Shown: positions 35,401 through 46,928 of the stretch, one piece after another
Layout of the letters: each line of letters begins with the position of its first letter
How positions within the stretch are numbered: the stretch's first letter is position 1
Assembly: GCF_000003815.2 (NCBI RefSeq)
Contig: NC_049988.1
Span: 20,711,176 to 20,762,163, forward strand
DNA length: 50,988 bases
From: Branchiostoma floridae
Lineage: Eukaryota; Chordata; Leptocardii; Amphioxiformes; Branchiostomatidae
Direction of reading: 5' to 3'
The notes under the pieces: generated by a model
What the model was told of the DNA's origin: nothing
The model's input: only the letters and a program-made list of their open reading frames with translations
Databases searched by the model: none
Translations under genes and position numbers: made by a program

Positions 35401-35766
35401 GCACGATCTACACACAGTTTTTCCCGATATCGGCGAGCCTACAATCTCTCACCGACAACTTTTTTTCATCGTCTAGATGGAACTACTACATCGCCATTAC
35501 GATATCGGGAAAATTTCTCCCGAAAGGTTCGGACCATTCGAACGAATACTATGATACCTTGCCAATAGCTTAGCAGGGGTCCCCAACAGCTTGGCGCGCG
35601 TGTAGATGCTTCCCGACTTCGGGAAGGCTCATTAGCATATAACGCCATGTGGAAAATCGCGCTATATGTTTATGACTGCAAGCGCCATGGGTGTCCGGCC
35701 CCCTACGTTCTAGATCCCTCCCGACATCTCCACAGATATCGGTAAAAACTGTGTGTAGATTGGGCC
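35401..35766. mobile_element. 366-bp MITE with ATCTACACACAGTTTTT ends and TAAG target duplication
   Basis: Left GCACGATCTACACACAGTTT; right end inverse complement GGCCCAATCTACACACAGTT, pairing on into CGATATC. TAAG flanks both sides (35397-35400, 35767-35770). The paralogous segment at 35014-35074 supplies an uninterrupted site. Confidence 0.75.
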
Positions 35767-35796
35767 TAAGTCACCATGGCCCCCATGAGATTGTAA

Positions 35797-36345
35797 AATG
35801 AACCCTCCCCAGTGTTTCAACATCACCATAACCCCAATCAAGGTGTAAGATGAACTATCCCCAGTGTTTACACCAAACCAGAGCCCCAACAGGATGTACA
35901 ATGAACCTTCCCCAGTGGTTGAACATAGCCAAAGCCCCCACAAGGATGTAAAATGAACCTTCCCCAGTGTCTGAACCTAACTGGAGCCCCCACCTGGGTG
36001 TAAAATGAATATTCCCCAGTGTTTGTACATAACCAGCACCCCACCAGTGTGTAAAATGTACCCTCCCTTAGTGGTTGAACCTAACCAAAGCCCCACCTGA
36101 GTGTAAAATGAACCTTTCCCAGTGTTTGAACCTTACCAGAATCCCACCAGGGTGTAAAATGTACCTTCCCCGGTGGTTGAACCTAACCACACACCCTTCA
36201 GAGTGTACAATGGACCATCCCCAGTTCTTGAACCTAACCAGAGCCCCTACCAGGATGTATACTGAACCTTCCCCAGTATTTGGACATAACCACAATCCAA
36301 CCAGGGTGTAAAATGGACCTTCCCCAGGTTTGAACCTAACCAGAT
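35797..36345. repeat. 52-bp minisatellite, about 11 copies
   Basis: ATGAACC-TCCCCAGTGTTTG and AACCTAACCAGAGCCCC-CC-GG-TGTAAA recur with starts at 35798, 35849, 35901, 35953, 36005, 36056, 36108 and onwards, so the period is 51-52 bp. Its open frames in either direction are by-products. Confidence 0.85.
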
Positions 36346-36393
36346 CCACAGATGGAAATAATCACCTGACTGGGGTCTGCTACAAAACCTCCA

Positions 36394-36981
36394 AAGGGTC
36401 TGCATGGGGTTTTACCCCAAGACCAAATTGATTCAATTATACGGATGGTATCAATGCACACCAATGTGCCCCAATTATAGTCATTTTTTACCAAAAAAAA
36501 TAACCATACTATGCAAAGTTGCTACATTGTACATATATGTCATATAAAATTGGAAAAAAATATCAAGAAAGTGAGGAAGTTCAATTGCACATGAAAATGG
36601 AAAATACTAGGTAATGTCATGGAATGACCTAGTCAATTCCAAAGGTAAAGCAGGCTGACCCATTTAATCAAATCAGAATAATGAATGAATACTAGTAAGA
36701 CATTTTAATTCTGGGTAATTTTCTAGTAACTGCTCTGATTCAGAGTAAATCCAGGGTAATAATATATATTATGTAGGTTAATTCTAACTCAAGTCTCCAA
36801 TAATAATAATGATAATAATTATACATTTGGTGTATTGTTTGCAGCCAGTAGATACCCAATTTTTTAGTAATGAGCCAGATTTACATGCTCCTGGAATACC
36901 CCCGTTTTACGTCCCTTCCGAAAGACAAATTTGTGACTTCTTTGTACAAACCCTGCTCTGTATACCCCCATGCAGACCCTC
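36394..36981. mobile_element. Probable 588-bp relative of the GAGGGTCTGCATG transposon
   Basis: AAGGGTCTGCATGGGG at 36394 and CCCCATGCAGACCCTC ending at 36981 are inverted repeats matching the ends of 831-2035. No clear 6-bp target duplication is seen and the interior is unrelated to the first copy. Confidence 0.5.
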
Positions 36982-37393
36982 CCACAACAGAACTTGCATA
37001 TCTCAATCCTCAAGTGCTGCTAAAACTACAACAAGCTGCCTGGAAACAAATTCTGGGTCATGAAAGGAGCAGGAGTTTCCACTGACATATGGAGATTTCT
37101 CTCTTTTTTATGGTTGGTTGATGTGGTCATAATTTAATCAGTATAGGTTTAATCCCATCAATCAATAAAAAAACAATAAAAAAATCAGTCAAAATACAAA
37201 TCAATTTCTACAACAGTTACTAGATAAAAAACAGAGATTACTTCCGGATGTTTCGAGTGACATCAATTACTCTTCTTCAGTGTCACTAGAATGAGCTGGC
37301 AGAACAATAATTCAATATATGTATGTAGCTATCTGGAAAAACTGTTCTTATTTCAATTTGTTTGTATCTTTATATTACCAATCATGTTGATGT

Positions 37394-37394
<1 letters not shown>

Positions 37395-37446
<52 letters not shown>
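37395..37446. repeat. (AATC)n microsatellite
   Basis: About thirteen ATCA units. Confidence 0.95.
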
Positions 37447-37630
37447 CTGATCACTATCAAATCTGTGAGACATAAAGTTCCATTGTATGTTTCTCTTTGT
37501 AAAAAAGGGCCATAAAGAGTATCATTAAATTCCACTATGCAGGATTCCACCTGATAAACTTTGCCTGTACTCCACAGATAACAGCTGTGGCCTTGAAATT
37601 TGAATTGCATCTTTCTGTGCATATTGACTG

Positions 37631-37930
37631 TACTGTAAATGCAGAAACTTTCGCGGTGGTTTAATGTTCGCGGTTTTCACGGCGGCCTCTTCACCCCGAA
37701 ATTTAAACTTCCGCGAACATTTTTCCATAGCAGTACGAGTCTACAATGCATGGTACTACTGCGAACTGAAAACCACTGCGAAAAGTTGTTTTTCCCGCTT
37801 CGTTCGTTCATTCGTTCATCCCATACCCTTTTAATCAACCTACGGCTGATTAATTAGCCATAGGAGCAGCACAACATTTTTCCCGCTACCGCGACATTAA
37901 ATCCCCGCGAACTTAAATGCATTTACAGTA
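37631..37930. mobile_element. 300-bp MITE with TACTGTAAATGC ends, copy 2
   Basis: TACTGTAAATGCAGAAACTT at the left and CGAACTTAAATGCATTTACAGTA-type end at the right give inverted repeats of about 13 bp, then repeated TCGCGG/CCGCGA words. An internal CGTTCGTTCATT run may be a later insertion. It is the same family as 129-304. Confidence 0.8.
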
Positions 37931-37995
37931 ACTTATTCCTCAGAAGGTTGATCCAGTAAACTACATGTACATGTATAGTGGTGAGTACTGCTACC

Positions 37996-38270
37996 TGCAC
38001 AGAAAATTCTGGTCCAGGCTTAAAAACATCCTGATACTCAAAACAATGGTCCAATTTTCTACAAACTTAAGGAATAAATTTGGCGGAGTATCCAACATTC
38101 GTTTCAAATTTCTGCCTTCGTGTAAACTGAAGAAACTTGGTAGAAATGACCATATTTTACTCTACTCTGCTTCGCTCTTGTCATTTTCTTGAACTGCTAA
38201 GTGCCAAAATGCATAAACCCCAGCCGATATAATCTGGTCATTTTCTAATCCGGTCCAATGATTTTTTTTA
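37996..38270. mobile_element. Degraded copy of the hAT-like element
   Basis: It shares AGAAAATTC-GGTCCAGG, AATGGTCCA, GGAGTATTA-type, AACTTGGTAGAAAT and CTAATC-GGTCCAA words with 32988-33407 in the same order. The TAGGG-type termini are missing. Confidence 0.55.
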
Positions 38271-38279
38271 CCGCGAGCT

Positions 38280-39410
38280 AAGTTTTCCTCCAAAATGTCG
38301 ATAAACAAAGGAAATTTATTGGTGTGGCCTGTGCTGATAAAACATAACAAGGTGTATATGCCACAATTGATGGAGTGTGTATTACGGTAGGAAAATAGAG
38401 ATGATGTTCAAAAGCATCCAGATAACACTAATTCCCACTAAGTACCGATCACAGTCTCTTTATGCCGCCAGGTTTCATGCTGAGGAACTTAATGCACCCT
38501 AAATGTCATCTTACCCGTGAGGAATGATGTTAATCTCTGATGTCAACGTTTGTATGATGATGATGTACTTTTGACATTTAACGTTGACGTAACAATTATG
38601 AACTATGACGTATGGAACTGGTAATGGCACAGACAGGGTGTGTTACGTTTAAGGGCAGTTAAACTGGCTATGGCCTATGCAGATACAGATACAGATACAG
38701 AAGCTGGTATATTACACAGAAGGCCTAGGGTGGTTTTACCTGCTATACTGCTAAATTTTTCCCGCATAACTGGCAAACCGAATTCTAATACGTGTCAGCC
38801 CTAGACATAGAAGATAACAAGCCACTGCCCCTATAGAGTTAAAAAGGCTATGAGACCACCTTTTCCTTAAAGATGGGCATATGACGAGACGACGTCATAC
38901 GGGGGAATTGTGGGCAAACTACGTGATGAACACCTCTTGCGAGATCTTGCGAGAACCAGAATCAGAACTCCAGATTCTTATCAGCTAAACTTCCAGAGAG
39001 AAAGTAAGTCAGTTACTTGAATGGAGGACCCCAAATGAGGTCAGGGAACAGTTGGAAGTGAAGATAACAACTTTCTTTAAGAGGTTAATGTGCTTGAAGT
39101 AGGTCGTCTTAAGAATAACCGTTATGTTCAATTAAGGCAGACAGATCCTTGTCTCAGCAATTCTTCTTCCTTTGAAGGTCATGAAACATTAACTTGGAAT
39201 GGGTCAACTGAAATGTGTAGAAGCTAGGCCGTACCAATTTTACTTCTTGCAATGGTTCTTGGATTGTAAAAAAAATGATGCTAACTTGAAACAAAGTCTG
39301 TGTAACACAAACTTTGCTGTCTGGGGCTGTAACTGGCCCTCCCCGCAGAGGCCTGCAGATGTTAGGCTGCCTGCTATAAGCGAGATTTAATCAAGCTAAC
39401 TTGAAACAGT
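38280..39410. other. No gene recognised
   Basis: Only short frames. It includes a small GATACA repeat at about 38680 and a palindromic CTCTTGCGAGATCTTGCGAG word at about 38932. No splice-bounded coding segment stands out. Confidence 0.4.
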
Positions 39411-39573
39411 CATATGGCATAACGGCAGGATGTGTGGCCCAGAACCCTGAGGTCCTGGGTTCGAATCCGCCGATAGGCTACTGATCTTGTGCCCTTGGAA
39501 AGGCAGTTTACACGACTTTCCTCACTTCACTCTGGTGGAAATGAGTACCTATGGTTAGGGTTGTCTATCCAGG
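39411..39573 (+). mobile_element. tRNA-derived SINE
   Basis: A-box-like ATGGCATAACGGCAGG and perfect B-box GGTTCGAATCC (39457-39467) form a tRNA-like head. It is followed by TTGTGCCCTTGGAAAGGCAG and TTTACACGACTTTCCTCACT, a body that I recognise from widespread invertebrate SINEs. The CTCA microsatellite follows directly, probably seeded by its tail. The family name is not certain. Confidence 0.65.
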
Positions 39574-40119
39574 TCACACTCACTCACTCACTCACTCAAA
39601 CACTCACTAACCCACTCACTCACTCACTCACTCACTCACTCACTCACTCACTCACTCACTCACTCACTCATCACTCACTCACACACTAACTCACACACTC
39701 ACTCACTCACTCACTCACACACTCACTCACTCACTCACTCACTCACTCGCCCACTCACTCGCCCACTCTCTCACTCGCCCACTCACCTACTCACTCTCTC
39801 ACTCACTCACTCACTCACTCACTCACTCACTCACTCACTAACACTCACCCACTTACTCACACTCACTCACTCACAGACTCACTCACTCACTCACTCACTC
39901 ACTAACACTCACCCACTTACTCACACTCACTCACTCACAGACTCACTCAACTCACTCACTCACTCACTCACTCACTCACTCAACTCACTCACTCAACTCA
40001 CTCACTCAACTCACTCACTCACACTCACTCACTCACAGACTCACTCACTCACACACCCCATCCACCCACTCACTCACTCACTCACTCACTCACTCACTCA
40101 CTCACTCATTCACTCACTA
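39574..40119. repeat. (CTCA)n microsatellite, about 545 bp
   Basis: Almost uninterrupted CTCA units with scattered variants (CTAA, CCCA, CACA, CTCG). Open Leu-Thr-His-Ser frames inside it are not genes. Confidence 0.97.
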
Positions 40120-40273
40120 TCCATGGTTTGATTAATACACTGCTACTGGGATTCCTGACATAGGGGTAGGAAGCAGTCGGCTTTAGTCTTCGTACAAAGG
40201 TCTTCCACAAATGTGGTAAATTGTAATAAATAAATGAATAAACAAACATTTTGAGCTCGACGGAATGTCTCAC

Positions 40274-40345
40274 CTGTTTTGTGGGGGTCGCAGGTTTCTT
40301 GGGGGGAAACTTGCTGCCGGTGGACTGCTTTTCTATAGACCCTCT
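40274..40345 (-). CDS. Candidate 72-bp internal coding exon
   Basis: The minus strand reads TTTTCTTGTTTTGCAG/AGAGGG at the 5' edge and ACAAAACAG/GTGAGACA at the 3' edge, both strong splice sites. The enclosed 24 codons are open in phase 0: RGSIEKQSTGSKFPPKKPAT then PTKQ, a basic, probably disordered stretch. The third base of codons is GC-rich compared with the flanks. No family is recognised. Possible companions are 40438-40461 and 46929-46946 on the same strand. Confidence 0.4.
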
Positions 40346-40437
40346 CTGCAAAACAAGAAAAGTCACTCCGTAAATAACTTCATGAAATACTCTGGTTCTG
40401 GGCAAAACGTTTAGATGTCTGTCAGACACCATCTTAC

Positions 40438-40461
40438 CCAGGACAGAAACATTCTTGTTCT
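40438..40461 (-). CDS. Candidate 24-bp microexon
   Basis: Minus strand: pyrimidine tract TTTCTTTTCCCTCCAAG, 24 nt (a multiple of three), then donor GTAAGATGG. It lies 92 bp before the 72-bp candidate exon. It is too short to judge by coding content. Confidence 0.2.
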
Positions 40462-41142
40462 CTTGGAGGGAAAAGAAACATTACCTCATCCATCCATCAA
40501 AATCTAAACTCGATGGCATGAAACTGTTGAAAATTTCAATGAGCTTAAAATGACACATTTAGCAAGGAAAATCAACATTATGGGTTCCCCAACAATGAGT
40601 AGGACGAAAAAAAAAGCTGGAGACAGCTCTGATATAGACACATAAATCCATATCATATTGAACACCTTGTCACAGCTAAGTCCTAAAAATCCTACATTAA
40701 AGTCAATCATGTCAGGCTTAAGCAATTGACCTGGTTAGATTCTGACTCTGTGGCCATAAAAGTAAGACAGATATTCCCATAACTCTAATCTATCTCCACG
40801 TTCAAGACATCTTACACATCATGGGGAGACTCTCATCTTAAAGGAAATTAAGTTTGTACAGGTCATAATTTATACCTGTACAGAAGGCAATATCAAAGCA
40901 TTTCCTTGGTCCTCATTCATTATCAAGTAAATTCGCCTGGTGCACGTACCCCATCTTGTATCAGCCAGAGAAAGGGCATGCCACCCCGTAAGGGCAGTTT
41001 AACCCCGTACATTGACTTACTTACTTACTTATTGAGTAGAAAAGAGATATCTGTAGAGAGTACAGTAAAACAGAAGGCTGAGTCTGACTAGTACTGTATG
41101 TACTCCCTGAAATATGTGTACTACTAAGGTACACACTTTCCA

Positions 41143-41249
41143 TGGTAGCGTGCATAGTCCAGTGGTTAGCGGCCCTGGAAATGGAAGTAGTGAGTTTGTT
41201 TCCAGCTCACCCAACTTCCGGTGTCGCTCACCCAACATGCACGCTACCA
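41143..41249. mobile_element. 107-bp inverted-repeat element with tRNA-like interior
   Basis: Perfect 13-bp terminal inverted repeats TGGTAGCGTGCAT (41143-41155) and ATGCACGCTACCA (41237-41249). The interior has an A-box-like TAGTCCAGTGGTTAGCG and a poor B-box (GAGTTTGTTTCC). Confidence 0.5.
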
Positions 41250-41412
41250 GAAAGGTTTGCAGTTCTTAGGATAGGACTGTTCATTGTGCTTGTCGAAAAG
41301 AGCTAGAAGAATGTCCCCCGTACAACTAACCTGTAAATTATGTACATAGCGCTTGTCTTCTCTGTCACGACCAGTGGAAGACTGGATGGAGATCATTTTC
41401 CTTATTCCCACC

Positions 41413-41512
41413 NNNNNNNNNNNNNNNNNNNNNNNNNNNNNNNNNNNNNNNNNNNNNNNNNNNNNNNNNNNNNNNNNNNNNNNNNNNNNNNNNNNNNNNN
41501 NNNNNNNNNNNN
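41413..41512. other. Assembly gap (100 N)
   Basis: Exactly 100 N. Confidence 0.99.
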
Positions 41513-42557
41513 ATTAGCGCGGCCGAGAGCCAAGACTGACGGGCGTTCTGTCAGCGCTGATCGGATTACGACTCGGCCGTGGCATCACTTTGGCACCGTT
41601 TGTCGTAATACGAGACACTAATACGGGCCAGACATCGAACCTGTGAGACCCTGTAACTACAATTACATCAGTGAACATCACCGACAGTAGTAAACTCATG
41701 GAAACATGGGACTTTGTGCAAAATAGATGGAGTCTTTTGGTCAATGTTGACCATGGTAAACTCCTAATTGTGCAAAAACACACCTGTATACCTGATGATG
41801 ATCAATACATAATTAATGATAATCAATGCTGCCCAGGTGGTCAGGATATAGGCTTTCTATAAAACTTTAGAATTAGAGTAGTGTAGAGTTCTTCATATCA
41901 CAGAAAATATGTCTTCCCGTCACACTGCCATTTCAAACTATGGTGACATATTTATGGGTTGGTGGTCTTCAAGGTCACCCTCATCCTGACCTGGGGTCAT
42001 GACCTCTGACCTCCCAGCAGGAACATACATGTAGTATTACATCATCATGAGGTCACAAATGGGACATACAACATGTACATTATACAATTATGTATGATAG
42101 TTTCTTTTGACTGGTTCAGGTGTCTTAATTAAGATAAGTACTGGTTTAAAAAGATATTCCTTGATTTTTCACCTTCTTTGGTTTAATATATGTCTACTGT
42201 AAATGTCTTTAAGTTTGCAGTGATATAATTTAAGACTCCCCATAAGAAATCAAGCCGGGGACTTGAGAACCCAGCATGTGTCTTGAGTTTCACTTCCAAC
42301 TGGAAATGCTCCTGAATTTAGATTTACTGTGGTTTGACAGCTATGATCTGGTTATGTCAAAGTCAAAGTCAAGTCAGGTCAGGTCAGGTCAGGTCAGGTC
42401 AAAGCCTTCCAAGGCTTACATTCATGAAGGTTAGACATCCAGGTAATAAGATACGCCAAAACAAACGGACATGGACTATGAACGCTGGGCTTTCCCTCTA
42501 CTATTGCTACTAATGTTTGGTTCCATGTACAGTATAGTGATATATATTAGTAAGTGA
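41513..42557. other. No gene recognised
   Basis: Short frames only. It contains a GTCAG pentamer run at about 42366-42400. Confidence 0.4.
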
Positions 42558-42776
42558 TAACGCTAGTTCACCTTTTTCCGTTGGGTAACCTAGATTCGTT
42601 GTTTAAAAAAGCTAGGTATTCAGAGATTTCAGGTCAACAACGTGGGTTTCAAATGTCAACATTTTCAAGATATTGCAATATGAAACTACCTTCCCTCAAC
42701 AAAACGATCCACAAATACCCTATTTTTATGTACAACGGATATAGGTTACCCTACGGATAAAGGTGAACTAACGTTA
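42558..42776. mobile_element. Palindromic MITE (AACGCTAGTTCACC family), copy d
   Basis: It starts TAACGCTAGTTCACCTTTTT and ends GGATAAAGGTGAACTAACGTTA. Confidence 0.8.
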
Positions 42777-43729
42777 TATGTTGACAGATTTATTAGGACT
42801 CGATGTAATCTGTATCTCTATTATATTTAACCTGACTCTAACCTCCTCATGACCTCAGTGATAAGCGGCCTGCAGGCCAATTTGAGCTTCTCATGAATAA
42901 ATAAAGGTTCAAACAAACACAAAAGCACTTACTCAAGCAACTGGGTATGACTTTGGGGACCGTCAGACTTATTGAAGCTGTTCGGCCAGAAATTTCTTTG
43001 AAGTTTAAGTTCCCATTGGCAACCTCTTAAAATTTCCACACAAGAAACCAAGCCGTTCTAACTTCTAAGATGCAAAGATCTTCTGATATTTCCTCCAATG
43101 TCTTGAGTGTGAGTTCCAGTGTTCTTAAAGTCCCAGCAGCTGTATGAACATGTGGTTAACGGCAAGTCTGCGGCAACCGTTACTGCGGACGGATGACCCG
43201 TTTACTTAAGACAGGATTAGCACTGTCTTAAAATTCCCCACATGACATTGAGCCAAGACGCAAGACCGCCCCGCCTACTTCTAAAGTCTGAATCCTTTGG
43301 GCTGGAAATACCGGATGCATGTGCAGTTTGGTGCACTCAAAATTAATTCAGCTATGCACTAACTGTGGGTGCAATTACCTGTACTTTATTCTATTACCTG
43401 TGCATACTTTAAATCTCAAATTAAAGTATGCACACCTGACTTGGGGAAGTCTCAGACAGATCTGTTAAGGCAACATCTGGTAAGCACCTTTTCCATTTTC
43501 AAAAGCCTAAAAAAGCACATACTTTATTCAAGTGAATACAGTACTAGATCATAGTTGCACAGAGTTAAGTTCGTACACATGTAAGTATATACTGAGCATA
43601 TTCTTGATATTTGAGTATCAGAAAACATATCAAAACCTTTGTTGTGTTACTTGTATAAACGTAAAAATATAAGATAGCAATAGAATAAGGGTTCATTTCT
43701 TGGCTCAAAACTAACAGTGTTATCAGATT

Positions 43730-44707
43730 TTGTTGACATTCTACTTGATATTATGTTAAAGCCACCAAATGTTTTTGTCTACACCTAAATTTCTAGGTCA
43801 GCTATGCAAGTGAACCAGTGTATTTCTGCCAAAAATAAATCTCGAGCCATTTCTGCCCTATCCTGTCCGAAACATGCCTCACGACTAATTTGCTGACATT
43901 CCATTTTACATATTATATTAAAGCAACGAAAGGTTTCTCTGCACATAAATTTTCAGGAAAGCGGCATCAGCATAATTTAATTTCCCCCAATAACAAATCT
44001 TGAGCCCTGTGTCTGCACTACCCTGTCTGTAAACAAGGGTCAGGACAAATTTGCTGACAACACTTCTACATTATATTAAGTTTAATGCAGTCCCGAAAGA
44101 TTTTTCTGTGTACCTAAATTTCTAGCTTTGCTGCATGAGTGTACCCGTTTCCACCAACAATAAATCTCGAGCCCTGTTTCTGTGCCATCCTGTCTGAAAC
44201 ACATGCTGACATTTTACGTCTTTCATGAGTTTAGAATTATAGTGTATTTGATACCTCTGGAAAGAAAATTGCTTTCTAATGATAACACACTGAAATTGAT
44301 GCAGAAACATTTGGAAATATGATCAATTGAAGTTGATATTCCAAGCCTTAAGAGAACCTTAATGAATAAAACATTGAAACTTTTTGTGCTGAGTTTAACT
44401 TTAAATCCCCCAAAAAATCATCTCGAGCCGAGTTTCCGTGCTATCTTTTCCGTAAACATACCTCACCACAGATTTGCTGACAGTTCTGTCCATAACACAT
44501 ACACTTTATTTTATTTTCAAGCAACCCAAAGTTTTTCTGTGCACTTAAATTTCCGCATAACTCTTTTCCCCAAAACTAAATCTCGAGCCCAGTTTCTGCA
44601 CTACCCCATCCGTAAACACGTTTCATTACAGATTTCATGACAACACTTCTAGATTATATTAAGTTTAATGCAGTCCCGAAAGATTTTTCTGTGTACCTAA
44701 ATTTCAG
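43730..44707. repeat. Tandem array of about 165-bp units (TCTCGAGCC motif), left part
   Basis: AATAAATCTCGAGCCC-GTTTCTG and TATCCTGTCCG-AAACA recur at about 43835, 43990, 44157, 44410 and 44575. A higher-order period of 580 bp is also present: 44057-44120 is nearly identical to 44637-44706. The array resumes at 45815 after an inserted transposon. Confidence 0.8.
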
Positions 44708-44709
44708 TA

Positions 44710-45812
44710 CCGTATATTCTCGATTAAAGTACGCACTTTTTAAACTTTTCAAAATTCAAAAAGTGTCCCAAGTCATTGCCAAAGTCGGGGTGCGTACTTT
44801 ATTTGAGGTTGGCTTCCGGACAAAATGGGAAAAGGAGCTGAAATTCGCGTAACACACAGCACACATGGCCCGTAAAGGCACCATTCTTGCCTGGAAACAA
44901 CAACTGAAAACAACAGGAACAACTGCAGGAACCAGCTCGATTTACAATGCCACATGGCACTGGATCCCTGCCGAAAATGACCATGTCATTTTTAAGCCAT
45001 GGAGACATCGATTTTGGATGATAATAGGCGTATAAAATGGATTGTTTACGTGCGCGCGTGACGGTGGATCTATTCCAAGATGGCGCTGGGGTTATTGGGG
45101 TCATTGGGACAGACTACTATTGTATGGGTAGAACTTTTCTGAGGGGTGATTATTTCTTCGTTAAACCGTCGAATTTTTTTTGTTATTGTCGTTTGAATAA
45201 AGGTGATAAACGTTGACAATAAGTTGATTGTACGTTTATCAATTTGAAAACTATAAGGCATTTGTGGTTTTTGTCAACAAACAGCATGGTTACCCATGCT
45301 ACGAATGGAACATCACATGCAGCAGTCGACGTCTCCAGAAGCATTTCGGCGGCAATTTCTTCACAAAAGACGGTCGGAAAGCACAAAACATCGTTTTCTT
45401 TGAAGTGGATCAAGATCAAGACCAGTTTTGGGAAAGATGGAAAACTATTCAGGATGTTTTCATGTTCAAATGAACTGTAAATCAGGTGTTGCAGTGCCAA
45501 ATTTGAGAACTTTGTTTGACATGCCATAGCCGATTTACAAGTTTGCAGAGACGGATTTGCCGGCGGAGAAAACATAGCGTTTTCATAAATTCAGAAGTCC
45601 TTTATTTAGGCAAAATACCCATCGAAAAGAGATTAACACTATAATTTAGAATTTGTCTNNNNNNNNNNNNNNNNNNNNNNNNNNNNNNNNNNNNNNNNNN
45701 NNNNNNNNNNNNNNNNNNNNNNNNNNNNNNNNNNNNNNNNNNNNNNNNNNNNNNNNNNTAAATCGGGGGTGCGTACTTAATTGGGGTGCGTACTTAAATC
45801 GAGAATATACGG
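44710..45812. mobile_element. DNA transposon with CCGTATATTCTCGATT ends, TA target
   Basis: Left CCGTATATTCTCGATTAAAG and right TACTTAAATCGAGAATATACGG are inverted repeats; GTGCGTACTT words repeat near both ends. TA flanks both sides. The sister tandem unit at 44114-44135 (AAATTTCTAGCTTTGCTGC) is the uninterrupted site. A 100-N gap lies inside, so a transposase could be hidden; none is visible outside it. The TA target fits Tc1/mariner/pogo, which is inferred. Confidence 0.8.
45659..45758. other. Assembly gap (100 N) inside the transposon
   Basis: Exactly 100 N. Confidence 0.99.
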
Positions 45813-45814
45813 TA

Positions 45815-46700
45815 GCTTTGCTGCACGACTCGAGTGTAACCTTTTCCAACCAACAACAAATCTCGAGCCCTGTTTCTGTGCCATCCTGTCTGAAACACTT
45901 GCTGAACCCTTAACTTCTTTCATGAGTTTATAATGATAGTGAGTTTGATACCATTGGAAAGAAAATTCACACATGCTTTCTAATGATATGTAATACCTAG
46001 AAATTGATGCAGAAACAACGGAAATATGATCAACCGAAGTTGATATTCCAAACTTTTTGTGCTGAGTTTAAATCCCCCCAAAATAAATCTCGAGCCCAGT
46101 TTCTTCGCTATCCCGTCCGTAAACACATGTCATGTCGGAATGCGGCGCTTCCGTGCGCGCTGTGCAGGACTTGGCTGCAGTCCCCTCCCGACCAATACCA
46201 GGAAGTGACCTTACACGAGGCCATAACAAGGAGTTCTCACTTAAACACATACCCTGGCCTCCTTCTTGCAAACAAACCTACTGACTTCTATGAACATAAA
46301 CCTGCAATGAAAACTCTTAAGTAACACCTACAACTCCTTGAGTAAGCAAGTGTTTACGGACAGGATAGCGCAGAAACAGTGCACGAGATTTATTTGGGGG
46401 GGAAACAGTTATCAAGGAGTTTTCACTCACACAAACCTTGGCCTCTTCCTCACACACAAACACACAAACCTACTCACTTCTATACACATAAACCTACATG
46501 AGAACTCTTAAGAAACTCCTTGAGTCAGTATGTGTTTACGGACAGGATAGCACAGAAACAGTGCTCGAGATTTATTTGGGGGGGAAACAGTTATCAAGGA
46601 GTTCTCACTAACTAACACAAACCCTGGCCTTCTTCTGACAGTCAAACACACAGACCTACAAACTTCTGTAAACATTAACCTGCAGGACAACTTTTAAGAA
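45815..46700. repeat. TCTCGAGCC tandem array, right part, including inverted units
   Basis: Two more plus-orientation motifs (about 45858 and 46083), then two in reverse orientation (about 46356 and 46542) within a separate 186-bp tandem repeat containing AAGGAGTTCTCACT and CCTGGCCT words. The GC-rich piece at 46125-46225 is unique. Confidence 0.75.
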
Positions 46701-46928
46701 ACACCTATAACTCCTTGAGTGGAATTCTTAAAGATTTCTCTCCATATGGCTTAAGTCTTAAACCAGCCTTCTCAAGGAAACCCTACCCACTTCAGACCAA
46801 GCTGGAGACTAAGTAACCAAATAAGACGTCTCAACAGCGTCTTAAATACCACCAGGTCACCCCAGGAGCAGCTGCAAGGTTGGAGCGAGGGAACGAGAGA
46901 ATGAGGGAGTGGAGAGATTGAGCCTTAC

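Noticed and set aside
36068-36349. Repetitive 93-codon minus-strand frame
   Set aside because: It translates the 52-bp minisatellite; the period is not a multiple of three and the frame survives only because of small indels.
39489-39689. Open frame of Leu-Thr-His-Ser repeats
   Set aside because: It is the direct translation of the CTCA microsatellite.
45183-45575. 130-codon minus frame and 81-codon plus frame inside the transposon
   Set aside because: They overlap on opposite strands, and neither shows transposase motifs that I can recognise.
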